Shown: piece by piece, positions 8,165 to 15,831 of the stretch
Position numbering within the stretch: the first letter of the stretch is position 1
How the letters are laid out: every line of letters begins with the position of its first letter
Origin: Bog-375 sp049698695
Lineage (GTDB): Bacteria; Acidobacteriota; Terriglobia; Bryobacterales; Bryobacteraceae
Direction: 5' to 3'
NCBI GenBank assembly: GCA_049698695.1
Contig: JBAVYH010000206.1
Span: 1 to 64,000 of the forward strand
DNA: 64,000 bases
The notes under the pieces: model-generated
The model's database searches: none
Told to the model about the DNA's origin: nothing
The model's input: the letters and a program-made list of their open reading frames with translations, nothing else
Made by a program: the position numbers and the translations under genes

Positions 8165-8806
8165 TCAGTGTGATGATTCCGGTACTTGGGCGGGGGCGGC
8201 CCCGCCCGGTGCTTCCCCAGCCGCCGGAGCGGAGACAACCGGCAGCTTCCTCTCGTCGTGAAACGCGGGCGCCTGGCGCGGCGCCGAAGGCTCCCGCTCC
8301 TCATCCTGCTGTTGCCAGGCCCGCAGTGTAGTTTGAATCTTGTAGACCACCTTCAAATTGTCGTAAAACTTCTCCACGCGTCCCCAGCCATATTCCACGC
8401 GCGTTTCCAGGCCCGCCCAAACCTTGGATGGGCGCAGATCGTCGGCCCGAATGCTGCGCAGCGGAATCACCGAGCGCAGCAGCGAAAAGGAAACGATGGT
8501 CATGGCGAAGCTCATCACATACCGCGGCTGCAGGATGGGGCTGAGCCGCCTGGCCAGCCAGGTGCGGTGCTTCGCTCTAATGCTCTGGCGCCACGGAGCG
8601 GCGAAGAGGATGCGATTCACCAGCTCGGCGGGAGGCTCGACATCGGCGGCGCGCCCGATGAAGGCGACGGCGGCGGCGGCATCGCGCGCCAGCTCGGCAC
8701 ACGCCGGGCAGCCGGCCAGGTGGCGCTCCACCGCGGCCCGCGTGGCCGCGTCCAGCGTGCCATCCACGTATTCGCAGAGCAGGATGTCCAGTTCAGCGCA
8801 GTTCAT
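8165..8806 (-). CDS. Anti-sigma factor (zinc-finger, membrane-anchored)
   Basis: A 213-residue protein that starts MNCAELDILLCEYVDGTLD and carries the zinc-binding anti-sigma domain H-x3-C-x2-C (HLAGCPAC, about residues 29-36). A single membrane helix near residue 105 (MSFAMTIVSFSLLRSVIPL) puts the finger in the cytoplasm and the tail outside. The ATG overlaps the TGA of the sigma gene upstream (ATGA), the usual arrangement for a cognate pair. It would hold that sigma factor inactive until an envelope signal arrives. Confidence 0.88.
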   Translation of the reverse strand: MNCAELDILLCEYVDGTLDAATRAAVERHLAGCPACAELARDAAAAVAFIGRAADVEPPAELVNRILFAAPWRQSIRAKHRTWLARRLSPILQPRYVMSFAMTIVSFSLLRSVIPLRSIRADDLRPSKVWAGLETRVEYGWGRVEKFYDNLKVVYKIQTTLRAWQQQDEEREPSAPRQAPAFHDERKLPVVSAPAAGEAPGGAAPAQVPESSH

Positions 8807-9480
8807 ACTACCAGCTTCTGCTTGCGCAGCAGCCGCGCCAGCTCGGCGCGGCCGCGATTGATTCTCGACTTCACGGTTCCTTCCGGTATCGCCAGCACCT
8901 GGGCGATTTCCCGGTACTCCATTTCCTGCAGGTCGCGCAAAATCACGGCCTCGCGCAAGTCCGGCGACAGCTTCTGCAGCGCCGCTTGCAATATCTCACT
9001 GGCCTCGCGGCCGGCGACCGCCTGGTCCGCGCGAGTCGTGGACGCGGCGCTTCGGTCCCCGACCACGGGGAGCTGCTCGTCCAGCGAATCCGTCACGCGG
9101 TCCTGCCGCGTGCGCCGGTAATGATCGATCAACAGATTGCGCGTCAGCCGCGCCAGCCAGGTACCGAACGATCCTTCCGCCGCACGGAAGGAATGAAGCG
9201 TGCGGAAGACGCGCAGGAAAACTTCCTGCGTCAAGTCCTGCGACTCCGAGCCGCTGTTGGTGAAGCGGTAGCACAATCCGTAGACACGCCGGCTGTGCAA
9301 GCGGACGAGATCTTCCCACGCGGACTCGTCGCCGCGCAGGCATCGCGCAACCATAGGGGAGTCTTGGTCCAAGATTCGTTCTACCACACAGCCGCGCCGC
9401 GCACCCGCCAACCCTCCCAGAGCGTCCTGGCCGGTTGGTGAATTCTGGAAGACTCCCAAGACTAGCGTCGCGGTTGCCAT
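8803..9480 (-). CDS. ECF RNA polymerase sigma factor
   Basis: A 225-residue ECF sigma factor. Region 2 is seen in VYGLCYRFTNSGSESQDLTQEVFLRVFR and LLIDHYRR, and region 4 in LQKLSPDLREAVILRDLQEMEYREIAQ with the helix-turn-helix IPEGTVKSRINRGRAELA. There is a 45-residue N-terminal extension before region 2. The ATG at the start of MATATLVLG was chosen because an AAGGA-like ribosome site precedes it; earlier in-frame starts exist. It heads a six-gene leftward operon with its anti-sigma factor, three LiaF-like membrane proteins and an MFS carrier. Autoregulation is likely but no promoter could be assigned. Confidence 0.9.
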   Translation of the reverse strand: MATATLVLGVFQNSPTGQDALGGLAGARRGCVVERILDQDSPMVARCLRGDESAWEDLVRLHSRRVYGLCYRFTNSGSESQDLTQEVFLRVFRTLHSFRAAEGSFGTWLARLTRNLLIDHYRRTRQDRVTDSLDEQLPVVGDRSAASTTRADQAVAGREASEILQAALQKLSPDLREAVILRDLQEMEYREIAQVLAIPEGTVKSRINRGRAELARLLRKQKLVV

Positions 9481-9555
9481 GACCCCGGTTCCTTCATATG
9501 AAGAAACGAGGGTTTTCCGCGCCAGGTTCAAATTTTTTCCCGTATTCCGGTTCTT

Positions 9556-10659
9556 TTGAGATACTTGTACAGGCGCTGGCTCCCCGCTTCGGAGACGGGA
9601 CGCCGCTCTCGAGGAGGTTCGATTCGGCACCGCTGGTGGAAATGGGCTGCGGCCGGCCTTGCTGTGGCCGCCGTGGGGGTTGTTCTGGTATGGCGATTCT
9701 CCGCCCCAGTTTTCGATTGGCGCCTGGCGGCCGCGGCGGTGGCCGGCGTGGACTGGATCTGGATTGGCATTTCTCTAGTTCCTGTCGCCGGCGCGTATTA
9801 TGTCCGGGCCCTGCGCTGGGCGGTGTTCCTGAAGCCGCTCAAACCACACCCGTCGGTGCGCAACCTGCTCTCGGCAACGTTGATCGGGTTCACTGCCATC
9901 ACTCTGTTTGGCCGCGCCGGCGAGTTCGTGCGGCCGTACCTGATCGCGGTCAAGGAGGAGGTCCCGTTTCCTTCCCAACTGGCGGCGTGGCTGCTGGAGC
10001 GCATCTTCGACCTGCTGATGGCGCTGCTGTTCTTCGCCTTCGCCATGATGCGCATCACCTCGACCGGGGTACACGTGGGCCCGAGGATCGCCTGGGCCTT
10101 GGCCGCTGGTGGGCATTTTGTGGCCGCAGCTTGTCTGGGATTGCTCGTCCTGCTGTTCGCCATGCGGCACTTCGCCGAACCGGTCCGCCGCTACCTCACC
10201 CGCGCCATCCGCTGTTGGCCGGAACGGTACTTCGCGCGCGCGGAAAAGCTGCTGGCGGCGGCCGTTCAAGGCGTGGAATCGACGCGCAGCGATGCCGCGC
10301 TGCTGGCGATTTTCCTGTACTCCGTGCTGGAATGGATGCTGATCGCCGCCTGCTACTGGTGCCTGGCCCGTTCGTTCGCCGCGGTTCTGCATTTCTCCGT
10401 CGTGGATGTCGTCATTTTTGTCGGATTCATTTCGTTCGGATCGGCCGTGCAGATTCCCGGGATCGGAGGCGGCTTGCAGGTGGTGGCGGTGGTGGTTCTG
10501 ACGGAGCTGTTCCGGGTGCGCTTGGAGCCCGCGACTTCATTCGCCATTCTAATCTGGATTCTTAATTGTGTAGTAGTAGTGCCGGTTGGGTTGACGCTTA
10601 CCGTTAAGGAAGGGCTGGACTGGCGCAGCCTGCGGCGGATGGGACGGAACCAACAATGA
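9556..10659 (+). CDS. Lysylphosphatidylglycerol-synthase-like flippase domain membrane protein
   Basis: A 367-residue integral membrane protein with about eight helices, of the UPF0104/LPG_synthase_TM type. It shows the family's RALRWAVFLKP motif after helix 2, TLFGRAGEFVRPYLIA and the C-terminal VQIPGIGGGLQVV loop. Members translocate lipids or are fused to lysyltransferases; no transferase domain is present here. The start is uncertain: the TTG used gives a basic N-terminus, and no ATG lies upstream of the first helix. Its stop overlaps the nrdR start by four bases. Confidence 0.85.
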   Translation: MRYLYRRWLPASETGRRSRGGSIRHRWWKWAAAGLAVAAVGVVLVWRFSAPVFDWRLAAAAVAGVDWIWIGISLVPVAGAYYVRALRWAVFLKPLKPHPSVRNLLSATLIGFTAITLFGRAGEFVRPYLIAVKEEVPFPSQLAAWLLERIFDLLMALLFFAFAMMRITSTGVHVGPRIAWALAAGGHFVAAACLGLLVLLFAMRHFAEPVRRYLTRAIRCWPERYFARAEKLLAAAVQGVESTRSDAALLAIFLYSVLEWMLIAACYWCLARSFAAVLHFSVVDVVIFVGFISFGSAVQIPGIGGGLQVVAVVVLTELFRVRLEPATSFAILIWILNCVVVVPVGLTLTVKEGLDWRSLRRMGRNQQ

Positions 10660-11117
10660 AGTGCCCTTTTTGCAGTCACTTGCATGATCGGGTGGTGGAT
10701 TCCCGAGAGAGCAAGGAAGGCGACGCCATACGCCGCCGCCGCGAGTGCCTGGCGTGTGAGCGGCGATTCACCACGTACGAGCGCATCGACGAAGTTCCAT
10801 ACATGGCGATCAAAAAAGATGGACGCCGCGAGAAATTCGACCGCCAAAAGGTGCTGGCGGGGCTGCTGAAAGCTTGCGAGAAACGTCCTATTAGTATGGC
10901 GAGGCTTTCCGAGTTGGTGAACCGGGTGGAAACCAAGGTCAGCGATTCGCCCGATCGGGAAATTTCAACTACAGAAATAGGAGAATTCCTGATGGACGGA
11001 CTCCGGGAGCTTGATAAGATCGCCTATGTACGATATGCGTCGGTTTATCGGGATTTTCAAGACGAGGAGGCATTCTTCAACGAGCTCAAGAACCTGATGC
11101 GGCAGAAGCTTCCCTGA
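10656..11117 (+). CDS. nrdR: Transcriptional repressor NrdR
   Basis: A 153-residue NrdR, the ATP/dATP-sensing zinc-finger repressor of ribonucleotide reductase genes. The N-terminal zinc ribbon is CPFC (residues 3-6) and CLAC (31-34), with VVDSRESKEGDAIRRRRECL between them. The ATP-cone follows (KKDGRREKFDRQKVLAGLLKAC ... EIGEFLMDGLRELDKIAYVRYASVYRDF). Length is standard. It is translationally coupled to the flippase-like gene by an ATGA overlap. No ribonucleotide reductase gene is in the window. Confidence 0.95.
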   Translation: MKCPFCSHLHDRVVDSRESKEGDAIRRRRECLACERRFTTYERIDEVPYMAIKKDGRREKFDRQKVLAGLLKACEKRPISMARLSELVNRVETKVSDSPDREISTTEIGEFLMDGLRELDKIAYVRYASVYRDFQDEEAFFNELKNLMRQKLP

Positions 11118-11179
11118 GCCAGACGGGCGCCAAATCTTGTGTAACCTTCCCAGTTTCAAGACATCCTTATAAATAGAGC

Positions 11180-11208
11180 TTAACTTTGTTGGGGAACGGT
11201 GGTATGAT
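11180..11208 (+). promoter_or_regulatory. Candidate sigma-70 promoter of rpoD
   Basis: A -35 box TTAACT (four of six consensus bases) and a -10 box TATGAT (five of six) are separated by exactly 17 bases. They lie about 130 bases upstream of the rpoD start. The long leader in between shows no obvious riboswitch. Confidence 0.55.
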
Positions 11209-11347
11209 CGATTGGAAGATCCGCCCTGTGCCTGACAGTTGCGCGACGCGGCCGGGGTACAACCCGCAATTCGAGTTTATTTCAGAAAGTAGCCTATTTC
11301 CCATAACTTGCGTGTGTTGGCACGTGCCTTTGGGGAGGTGAGTCTTA

Positions 11348-12877
11348 GTGGACCGTTTCGAAGATCATTTTCTCGCTGAAAATCCTGAAAGTCTGGGCCT
11401 GAACTTCGAAGAAGATGCCAAATTCTTCGATGCGGAGGCCGCGCATGAGACGGACTTTCTGCATCAACCGCCGGTGGAGGAATCCATCTACACGGATGAT
11501 CCGGTGCGGGTGTATCTGCGGGAAATGGGAGCGGTTCCGCTATTGACGCGCGAAGGTGAGGTGGATCTGGCGCGGCGCATGGAGCGCGGCAAGCTGCGGA
11601 TGCAAAAGGCCATTAGCCGTTCGGCCGTGGTACAGCGCGTGGCCCTGGATATGTCGGAGGCGCTGAAGAAGGGTACCATCGAACTGGAATCGGTTGCCGA
11701 CCTGGGCGATGTCGAAGAGGGATCTCCCGCGGATCTGAAGGTGCGGGCGGACGCCTCCAAGCTGTTCGCGGATGTGATCGTACTCCACAAGAAACAGCAG
11801 CAGCTTGAGGAGAAAGTGGAAGCGACGCCCCTGGCCAACAAGAAACATCGTAAGCGGCTGGTGGGTAAGTTCAATCGGGCCAAAGTGGAAACCTCGCTGG
11901 CCATCCGCCGTTGCCCTTTCCGCGGCAACCGGTGGAAGGACTTCTCGCGTGAGATCGAGCGAGCGGTGGAGGAGATCAGCCACCTGGATGGCGAAATCAG
12001 AAAGCTGGAGGTGCGCAACAGCCCGCCCCTGCAGGCCCGCCTGCGCGAGCTGAAACGCGAGCTGCGCAAGCGCGAAGCCGCCGCTGGCGCCACGCTGCCC
12101 GAACTGCGCCACACGCTGACCGTGATCCGTCACGGCGAAGCCGAGGCTGAGCGGGCCAAAAAGGACCTGGTCGAGGCCAACCTCCGGTTGGTGGTTTCGG
12201 TGGCTAAGAAATACGTAAATCGCGGGTTGCACCTCCTGGACCTGATCCAGGAAGGCAACATCGGGTTGATGCGCGCCGCCGACAAATTCGAGTACCGCCG
12301 CGGCTACAAGTTCTCCACTTACGCCACCTGGTGGATCCGACAGGCCATCACCCGCGCCATCGCCGACCAGTCCCGAACCATTCGCATCCCGGTGCACATG
12401 AACGAGAGCATGAACAAGTTCCTGCGCGCCACCCGCGAGTTGGAGAAGGAACTGGGCAGAACTCCTACAAATGACGAAATTGGCCGGAGGATGGAAATCC
12501 CGGTCGAGAAAGTCCAGAAGCTGAAGACCATTTCCCGCGATCCGGTGTCACTCGAAACCCCGGTGGGCCGCGACGGTGAATCGGCGCTGGGCGATCTGAT
12601 TGAAGACCGCTGGGTCGGATCGCCGGTGGATGCCGTAATCGAAACCAATGTTCGCGACGAAACGGCCGGCATACTGAAGACGCTCTCGCCGAAAGAGGAG
12701 AAAGTCATTCGCATGCGCTTCGGCATCGGCTGCGAGCGGGAGCACACGCTGGAAGAGATCGGCCAGGAGTTCGACGTCACCCGCGAGCGGATTCGCCAGA
12801 TTGAAGCCAAAGCACTTCGCCAGTTGCGCGCCCCGGAACGGGCCCGGCGACTGCGGGCACTGATGGCGGCGCGATAA
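11348..12877 (+). CDS. rpoD: RNA polymerase primary sigma factor (sigma-70 family)
   Basis: A 509-residue primary sigma. After a short acidic N-terminus come region 1.2 (DPVRVYLREMGAVPLLTREGE), a charged non-conserved region of about 200 residues, region 2 (LVEANLRLVVSVAKKYVNRG, LDLIQEGNIGLMRAADKF, YKFSTYATWWIRQAITRAI), region 3 (RIPVHM, LGRTPTNDEIGRRM) and region 4 (RMRFGIG, TLEEIGQEFDVTRERIRQIE). A classical region 1.1 is not evident. The GTG start has GGAGG nine bases upstream. The last 35 codons are duplicated in the next small gene. Confidence 0.95.
   Translation: MDRFEDHFLAENPESLGLNFEEDAKFFDAEAAHETDFLHQPPVEESIYTDDPVRVYLREMGAVPLLTREGEVDLARRMERGKLRMQKAISRSAVVQRVALDMSEALKKGTIELESVADLGDVEEGSPADLKVRADASKLFADVIVLHKKQQQLEEKVEATPLANKKHRKRLVGKFNRAKVETSLAIRRCPFRGNRWKDFSREIERAVEEISHLDGEIRKLEVRNSPPLQARLRELKRELRKREAAAGATLPELRHTLTVIRHGEAEAERAKKDLVEANLRLVVSVAKKYVNRGLHLLDLIQEGNIGLMRAADKFEYRRGYKFSTYATWWIRQAITRAIADQSRTIRIPVHMNESMNKFLRATRELEKELGRTPTNDEIGRRMEIPVEKVQKLKTISRDPVSLETPVGRDGESALGDLIEDRWVGSPVDAVIETNVRDETAGILKTLSPKEEKVIRMRFGIGCEREHTLEEIGQEFDVTRERIRQIEAKALRQLRAPERARRLRALMAAR
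12773..12877 (+). repeat. Parental copy of the 105-bp sigma region 4.2 duplication
   Basis: The 3'-terminal 35 codons of rpoD, including the stop, recur 313 bases downstream at 13086-13190 in the same orientation and frame. Thirteen codons differ and nearly all differences are at third positions. The sequence between the copies is unrelated. Confidence 0.9.
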
Positions 12878-12962
12878 TTCTTCCTTAGCCGTTCGTTCAC
12901 AAATGGGGTCCGCGTTAGGACGCACGCGTCCTCCAGTGGCTCGTCTTGATATCATTGAGTGC

Positions 12963-13190
12963 ATGTCTGGCTCCACTGACATTCACTGCCCAAGGTGTCA
13001 ACGGAGGATGGTCCGACCTCTGGGCGCCCGTAATGACGATCCGGGATTAGTGTGTCCTGTTTGCGGGATCGCTTCTCATCTCGATGACGTCACGCGTGAG
13101 CGGATTCGCCAGATTGAAGCCAAAGCGCTTCGCCAGTCGCGTGCCCCGGAACGGGCCCGCCGCCTACGCGCGCTGATGGCCGCCCGGTAA
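12963..13190 (+). CDS. Zinc-ribbon mini-protein fused to a copy of the RpoD region 4.2 recognition helix
   Basis: A 75-residue protein with two parts. Residues about 7-35 form a zinc ribbon with two CPxC knuckles (CPRC and CPVC, spaced 18 residues). The last 34 residues repeat the C-terminus of RpoD (DVTRERIRQIEAKALRQ to LMAAR) with one difference, Leu to Ser. This segment is the sigma-70 region 4.2 recognition helix that reads the -35 box, plus the basic tail; the first helix of the helix-turn-helix is not copied. Against rpoD the 34 codons show 12 synonymous changes and one non-synonymous change, which implies selection for the protein. An in-frame TTG 60 bases upstream is an alternative start. 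It might bind -35 DNA or the beta flap, but that is inference. Confidence 0.75.
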   Translation: MSGSTDIHCPRCQRRMVRPLGARNDDPGLVCPVCGIASHLDDVTRERIRQIEAKALRQSRAPERARRLRALMAAR

Positions 13191-13591
13191 TTGAGCCACC
13201 GGCCGGGCATGCCCGGCCTTCCAGTTTCTGCATTTCCGAGCGCACCCTGCCAACCCAATCGTGGTGTCTTGTATTTGGGCACGGCTTCAGCCGTACCTGG
13301 AGTTTCTACTTTCCGGGCGTTCGGCGACGACTCGCTCTGCCCACCCGCTGGTGCTGTCTTGTATCGGGGCACGTGCTTGAGCCGGCTTGAGCCGTGGCCA
13401 AAGCACGGCAACGCACGGCCCTTCAGAATGAATGCTGCGCCACTGCGCGCGAGCCGCAAAGAACCGGCGGCAAAAGACCGCCGGCGCTACAGCAGCAAAT
13501 GCAAAGACATAGAAACTCCAGTGGTGGGGCTGAAGCCTACCCCACCAAAACGCGGGCGTCGGCAGGCTGAAGCCTGCCCACCCTGTGAAGA
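13191..13591. repeat. Intergenic repeat hub with several palindromic repeat families
   Basis: No credible gene is seen in these 400 bases. They hold a GGCCGGGCATGCCCGGCC palindrome at the start. Next are two copies of a unit containing GTCTTGTAT..GGGCACG.CTT.AGCCG (about 13270-13300 and 13358-13400). Two adjacent hairpins follow, GGTGGGGCTGAAGCCTACCCC (13524-13547) and GGCAGGCTGAAGCCTGCC (13561-13578). These are non-coding interspersed elements typical of this genome; single copies occur elsewhere in the window. Confidence 0.65.
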
Positions 13592-14548
13592 TTACCGCGC
13601 GGCCAGCGGATTCCAGCCGTCACTACCGTGCAGGAAAGCTCCGGGGCGGAACTGGCGCGCTTCGGCGGCGCTGAGTTGCCTGGCCCACTTCACACGGCTG
13701 GCCGCGCTACCGCCGGGGCCTTCGGACCCATATTCCGCAAAAAACGCGGTCTTTTCGGCGGCTTCTTTGTGCCAGTTGTCCCAGCCTTCGGGCCGGATGT
13801 GCTCGCCCATCCAGCAGTCCAAATACACCACGCGCGAATAGTTACGCCAGGGGCGGCCGAGGAAGACGTCGTGCACGCCGGCATCGGCCGTGAGCCGGCA
13901 ATGGTCGAACACGAAGCCCTGCGCGCCATCGGGCATGGTACGGCTTTCGGCGGCGATGTAACCGGGGCCGCGGCTGTGGATCTCACAGCGATCGAACACG
14001 GCGGCGCCATTGCCGAAAATGAAATCGACATGGCCGGCGATGTAGCTGTCGGCGTAGTACTGGCGCCCGCTGGCGGCGTAGAGCGTATCCTGCATTCCGA
14101 GGAACCGGCAGTGGCGGAACACGGCGCGGTCGGAGTGCACCGAAATCGCCACCGCCTGCGTGCCGGTGCCGTAAGAGTTTTCGAAGGTAATGTTTTGGGC
14201 TTCGAATTCATCGGCGTTGATGTCGACGGTGGCGCTGAAGAACGTGCCGCCGACGTCTTTGGCTCCGAGGCCGTAGGTGATGACGGTCGATTGGGCATCC
14301 TGGCCGAGGAAGGTGACGCGCGGCCGGTCGTGCGGCACGCGCACGCGCTCATGATAGATGCCGGGGCGGATCTCAATGATCAGCCGCGCCGTGGTGGGGG
14401 CCAGCACGCGGTCGAACGCGTGATCCACTGCGTTCTGCACTGTGGGGTAATCGCCGCTGCCATCCTGCGCCACCACCACGCGGATGGGCGCCGGCTCTGC
14501 CGCATGGAGGCAAGCCAGGGCGGCGAAAGTCAGAATCCAAATCTTCAT
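13592..14548 (-). CDS. Secreted pectinesterase (carbohydrate esterase family 8)
   Basis: A 318-residue protein with a signal peptide (MKIWILTFAALACLHAAEPA). The right-handed beta-helix has the CE8 motifs: GTGTQAVAI with the conserved Gln, GMQDTLYA with the catalytic acid/base Asp, HVDFIFGNG with the nucleophile Asp, and FLGRPWRNYSRVV with the conserved Arg and Trp. It would remove methyl esters from pectin homogalacturonan outside the cytoplasm. It stands alone between two repeat regions and adds to the plant-polysaccharide enzymes further downstream. Confidence 0.9.
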   Translation of the reverse strand: MKIWILTFAALACLHAAEPAPIRVVVAQDGSGDYPTVQNAVDHAFDRVLAPTTARLIIEIRPGIYHERVRVPHDRPRVTFLGQDAQSTVITYGLGAKDVGGTFFSATVDINADEFEAQNITFENSYGTGTQAVAISVHSDRAVFRHCRFLGMQDTLYAASGRQYYADSYIAGHVDFIFGNGAAVFDRCEIHSRGPGYIAAESRTMPDGAQGFVFDHCRLTADAGVHDVFLGRPWRNYSRVVYLDCWMGEHIRPEGWDNWHKEAAEKTAFFAEYGSEGPGGSAASRVKWARQLSAAEARQFRPGAFLHGSDGWNPLAAR

Positions 14549-14596
14549 AAGGAGCTTAGACCTCGCTTGGTAATGGGCCGCAACGGCAACTGCACC

Positions 14597-14650
14597 GCTC
14601 CCTCACGGTCGCGGCTCGGATATGTTCCTGACGGTCGCGGCTCGGATGGG
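14597..14650. repeat. Tandem copies of a GACGGTCGCGGCTCGG repeat
   Basis: Two adjacent copies of a unit (CCTCACGGTCGCGGCTCGGA and CCTGACGGTCGCGGCTCGGA) lie in the gap between the pectinesterase and the ECF sigma gene. The same unit occurs inside the MFS gene near 4.92-4.98 kb. Confidence 0.7.
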
Positions 14651-14727
14651 TTCCTCACGGAACTTATTATCGCAGGCCTCGCGAAATCGCTTGTAAGAAC
14701 CGCCCGCCAACGGCGACTATCTGAAGT

Positions 14728-15255
14728 GTGGGGGAACCGAGTCAGGACGAACGGTATCACCAGGCGGCGGCCGAGTATGGCGCGGCGTTGGAACGGCTGG
14801 CGCGGGCGTACGAGTTCGATCCGGACCGCCGGCGCGATTTGCTGCAGGAAATCCACCTGGCCCTTTGGCGCAGCTTCGCGCTGTTCGATGGCCGTTGCTC
14901 GGCGCGCACGTGGGTTTACCGCGTGGCGCACAATACGGCAGTGAGCTACGGCATCGGCCGACGGCGCTCCGGCGACCGCAACCTGGTGAGCCTGGAGGAG
15001 GTCGAGTTCACGCTGGGCGACCGCGACGGGGACGAAGCGGCCGGGCGCCGGCACGTACTGGCGCGACTGACGGAGTTGATTCAGAGTTTGAAGCCGCTCG
15101 ACCGGCAGGTGATTCTTTCTTACCTGGAAGGGATGGACGCCTCCGCGATCGGCGAAATCACCGGCCTGGCAGCCGGCAACGTGGCCACCAAGATTCATCG
15201 CATCAAAACCGTGCTGGCCAAGCGGTTCTCTCAAGGAGCGGATTATGCCGAATGA
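14728..15255 (+). CDS. ECF RNA polymerase sigma factor
   Basis: A 175-residue sigma factor. Region 2 is seen in FDPDRRRDLLQEIHLALWRSF and ARTWVYRVAHNTAVSYG, and region 4 in LIQSLKPLDRQVILSYLEGMDASAIGEITGLAAGNVATKIHRIKTVLAKRF. No zinc-finger anti-sigma gene follows. Its stop overlaps a small two-to-three-helix membrane protein gene that may play that role. The start is a GTG; no ATG is available upstream of region 2. Confidence 0.88.
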   Translation: MGEPSQDERYHQAAAEYGAALERLARAYEFDPDRRRDLLQEIHLALWRSFALFDGRCSARTWVYRVAHNTAVSYGIGRRRSGDRNLVSLEEVEFTLGDRDGDEAAGRRHVLARLTELIQSLKPLDRQVILSYLEGMDASAIGEITGLAAGNVATKIHRIKTVLAKRFSQGADYAE

Positions 15256-15829
15256 ACCGCAGAACGGACTTTGCAATGCCTGGCAAAACCAGCCGGGGGA
15301 GAACATCACCATGTCGCTAGAAGAAATCCGGCGCAGAGCGGGCAAGTTCCAACGGCGCATCCGGTGGCGCAACGCACGTGAATACGTAGCGGTCGCCATC
15401 GTGGTCGTCGTTTTCGGGTTTTACCTCAAGTGGTTTCCCAACCCGGTGGCGCGCGCGGGCTCAGTGATGATCATCGCGGGCGCGCTGTACGTGGCGTACC
15501 AACTCCATCGCCGCGGCTCGTCCGAAGCGATGCCGGCTGGTGGCGCGTTCGAGCCCTGCCTGGGTTTCCATCGGCGCGCGCTGGAGCGGCAGCGCGATGC
15601 CCTGGCGAGTGTCTGGAGTTGGTACCTGGGGCCGATGATTCCCGGCCTTGCGGTCTTCCTGGTCGGAAGCGCGGTCGCGGCGCCCCTGCCGCTTCCTTAT
15701 CTTGTTCTCGCCACGGTCATGAGGGCCGCCGTGGTGGGTGTTGTCTTCTGGCTGGTGGCGAAGTTGAACCACCGCGCGGCGCGCAAGCTGCAAGCGCAGA
15801 TCGACGAATTGAAGGCACTGGAGCAATAG
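15245..15829 (+). CDS. Small membrane protein paired with an ECF sigma factor
   Basis: A 194-residue protein of unknown family. It has a soluble basic N-terminal region (SLEEIRRRAGKFQRRIRWRN), two adjacent helices (YVAVAIVVVVFGFYLKWF and GSVMIIAGALYVAYQL), a central soluble stretch, two more helices (GPMIPGLAVFLVGSAVA and LATVMRAAVVGVVFWLVA), and a short C-terminal coiled coil. A strong AAGGAG site six bases upstream fixes the ATG, which overlaps the sigma gene by 11 bases. Position suggests it regulates the sigma factor in place of a zinc-finger anti-sigma; this is inference. Confidence 0.75.
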   Translation: MPNEPQNGLCNAWQNQPGENITMSLEEIRRRAGKFQRRIRWRNAREYVAVAIVVVVFGFYLKWFPNPVARAGSVMIIAGALYVAYQLHRRGSSEAMPAGGAFEPCLGFHRRALERQRDALASVWSWYLGPMIPGLAVFLVGSAVAAPLPLPYLVLATVMRAAVVGVVFWLVAKLNHRAARKLQAQIDELKALEQ

Positions 15830-15831
15830 AC

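Noticed and set aside
13086..13190. Treating the duplicated rpoD end as a pseudogene fragment
   Set aside because: Changes are almost all synonymous, the frame is joined to an intact zinc ribbon, and both copies end at the same stop position.
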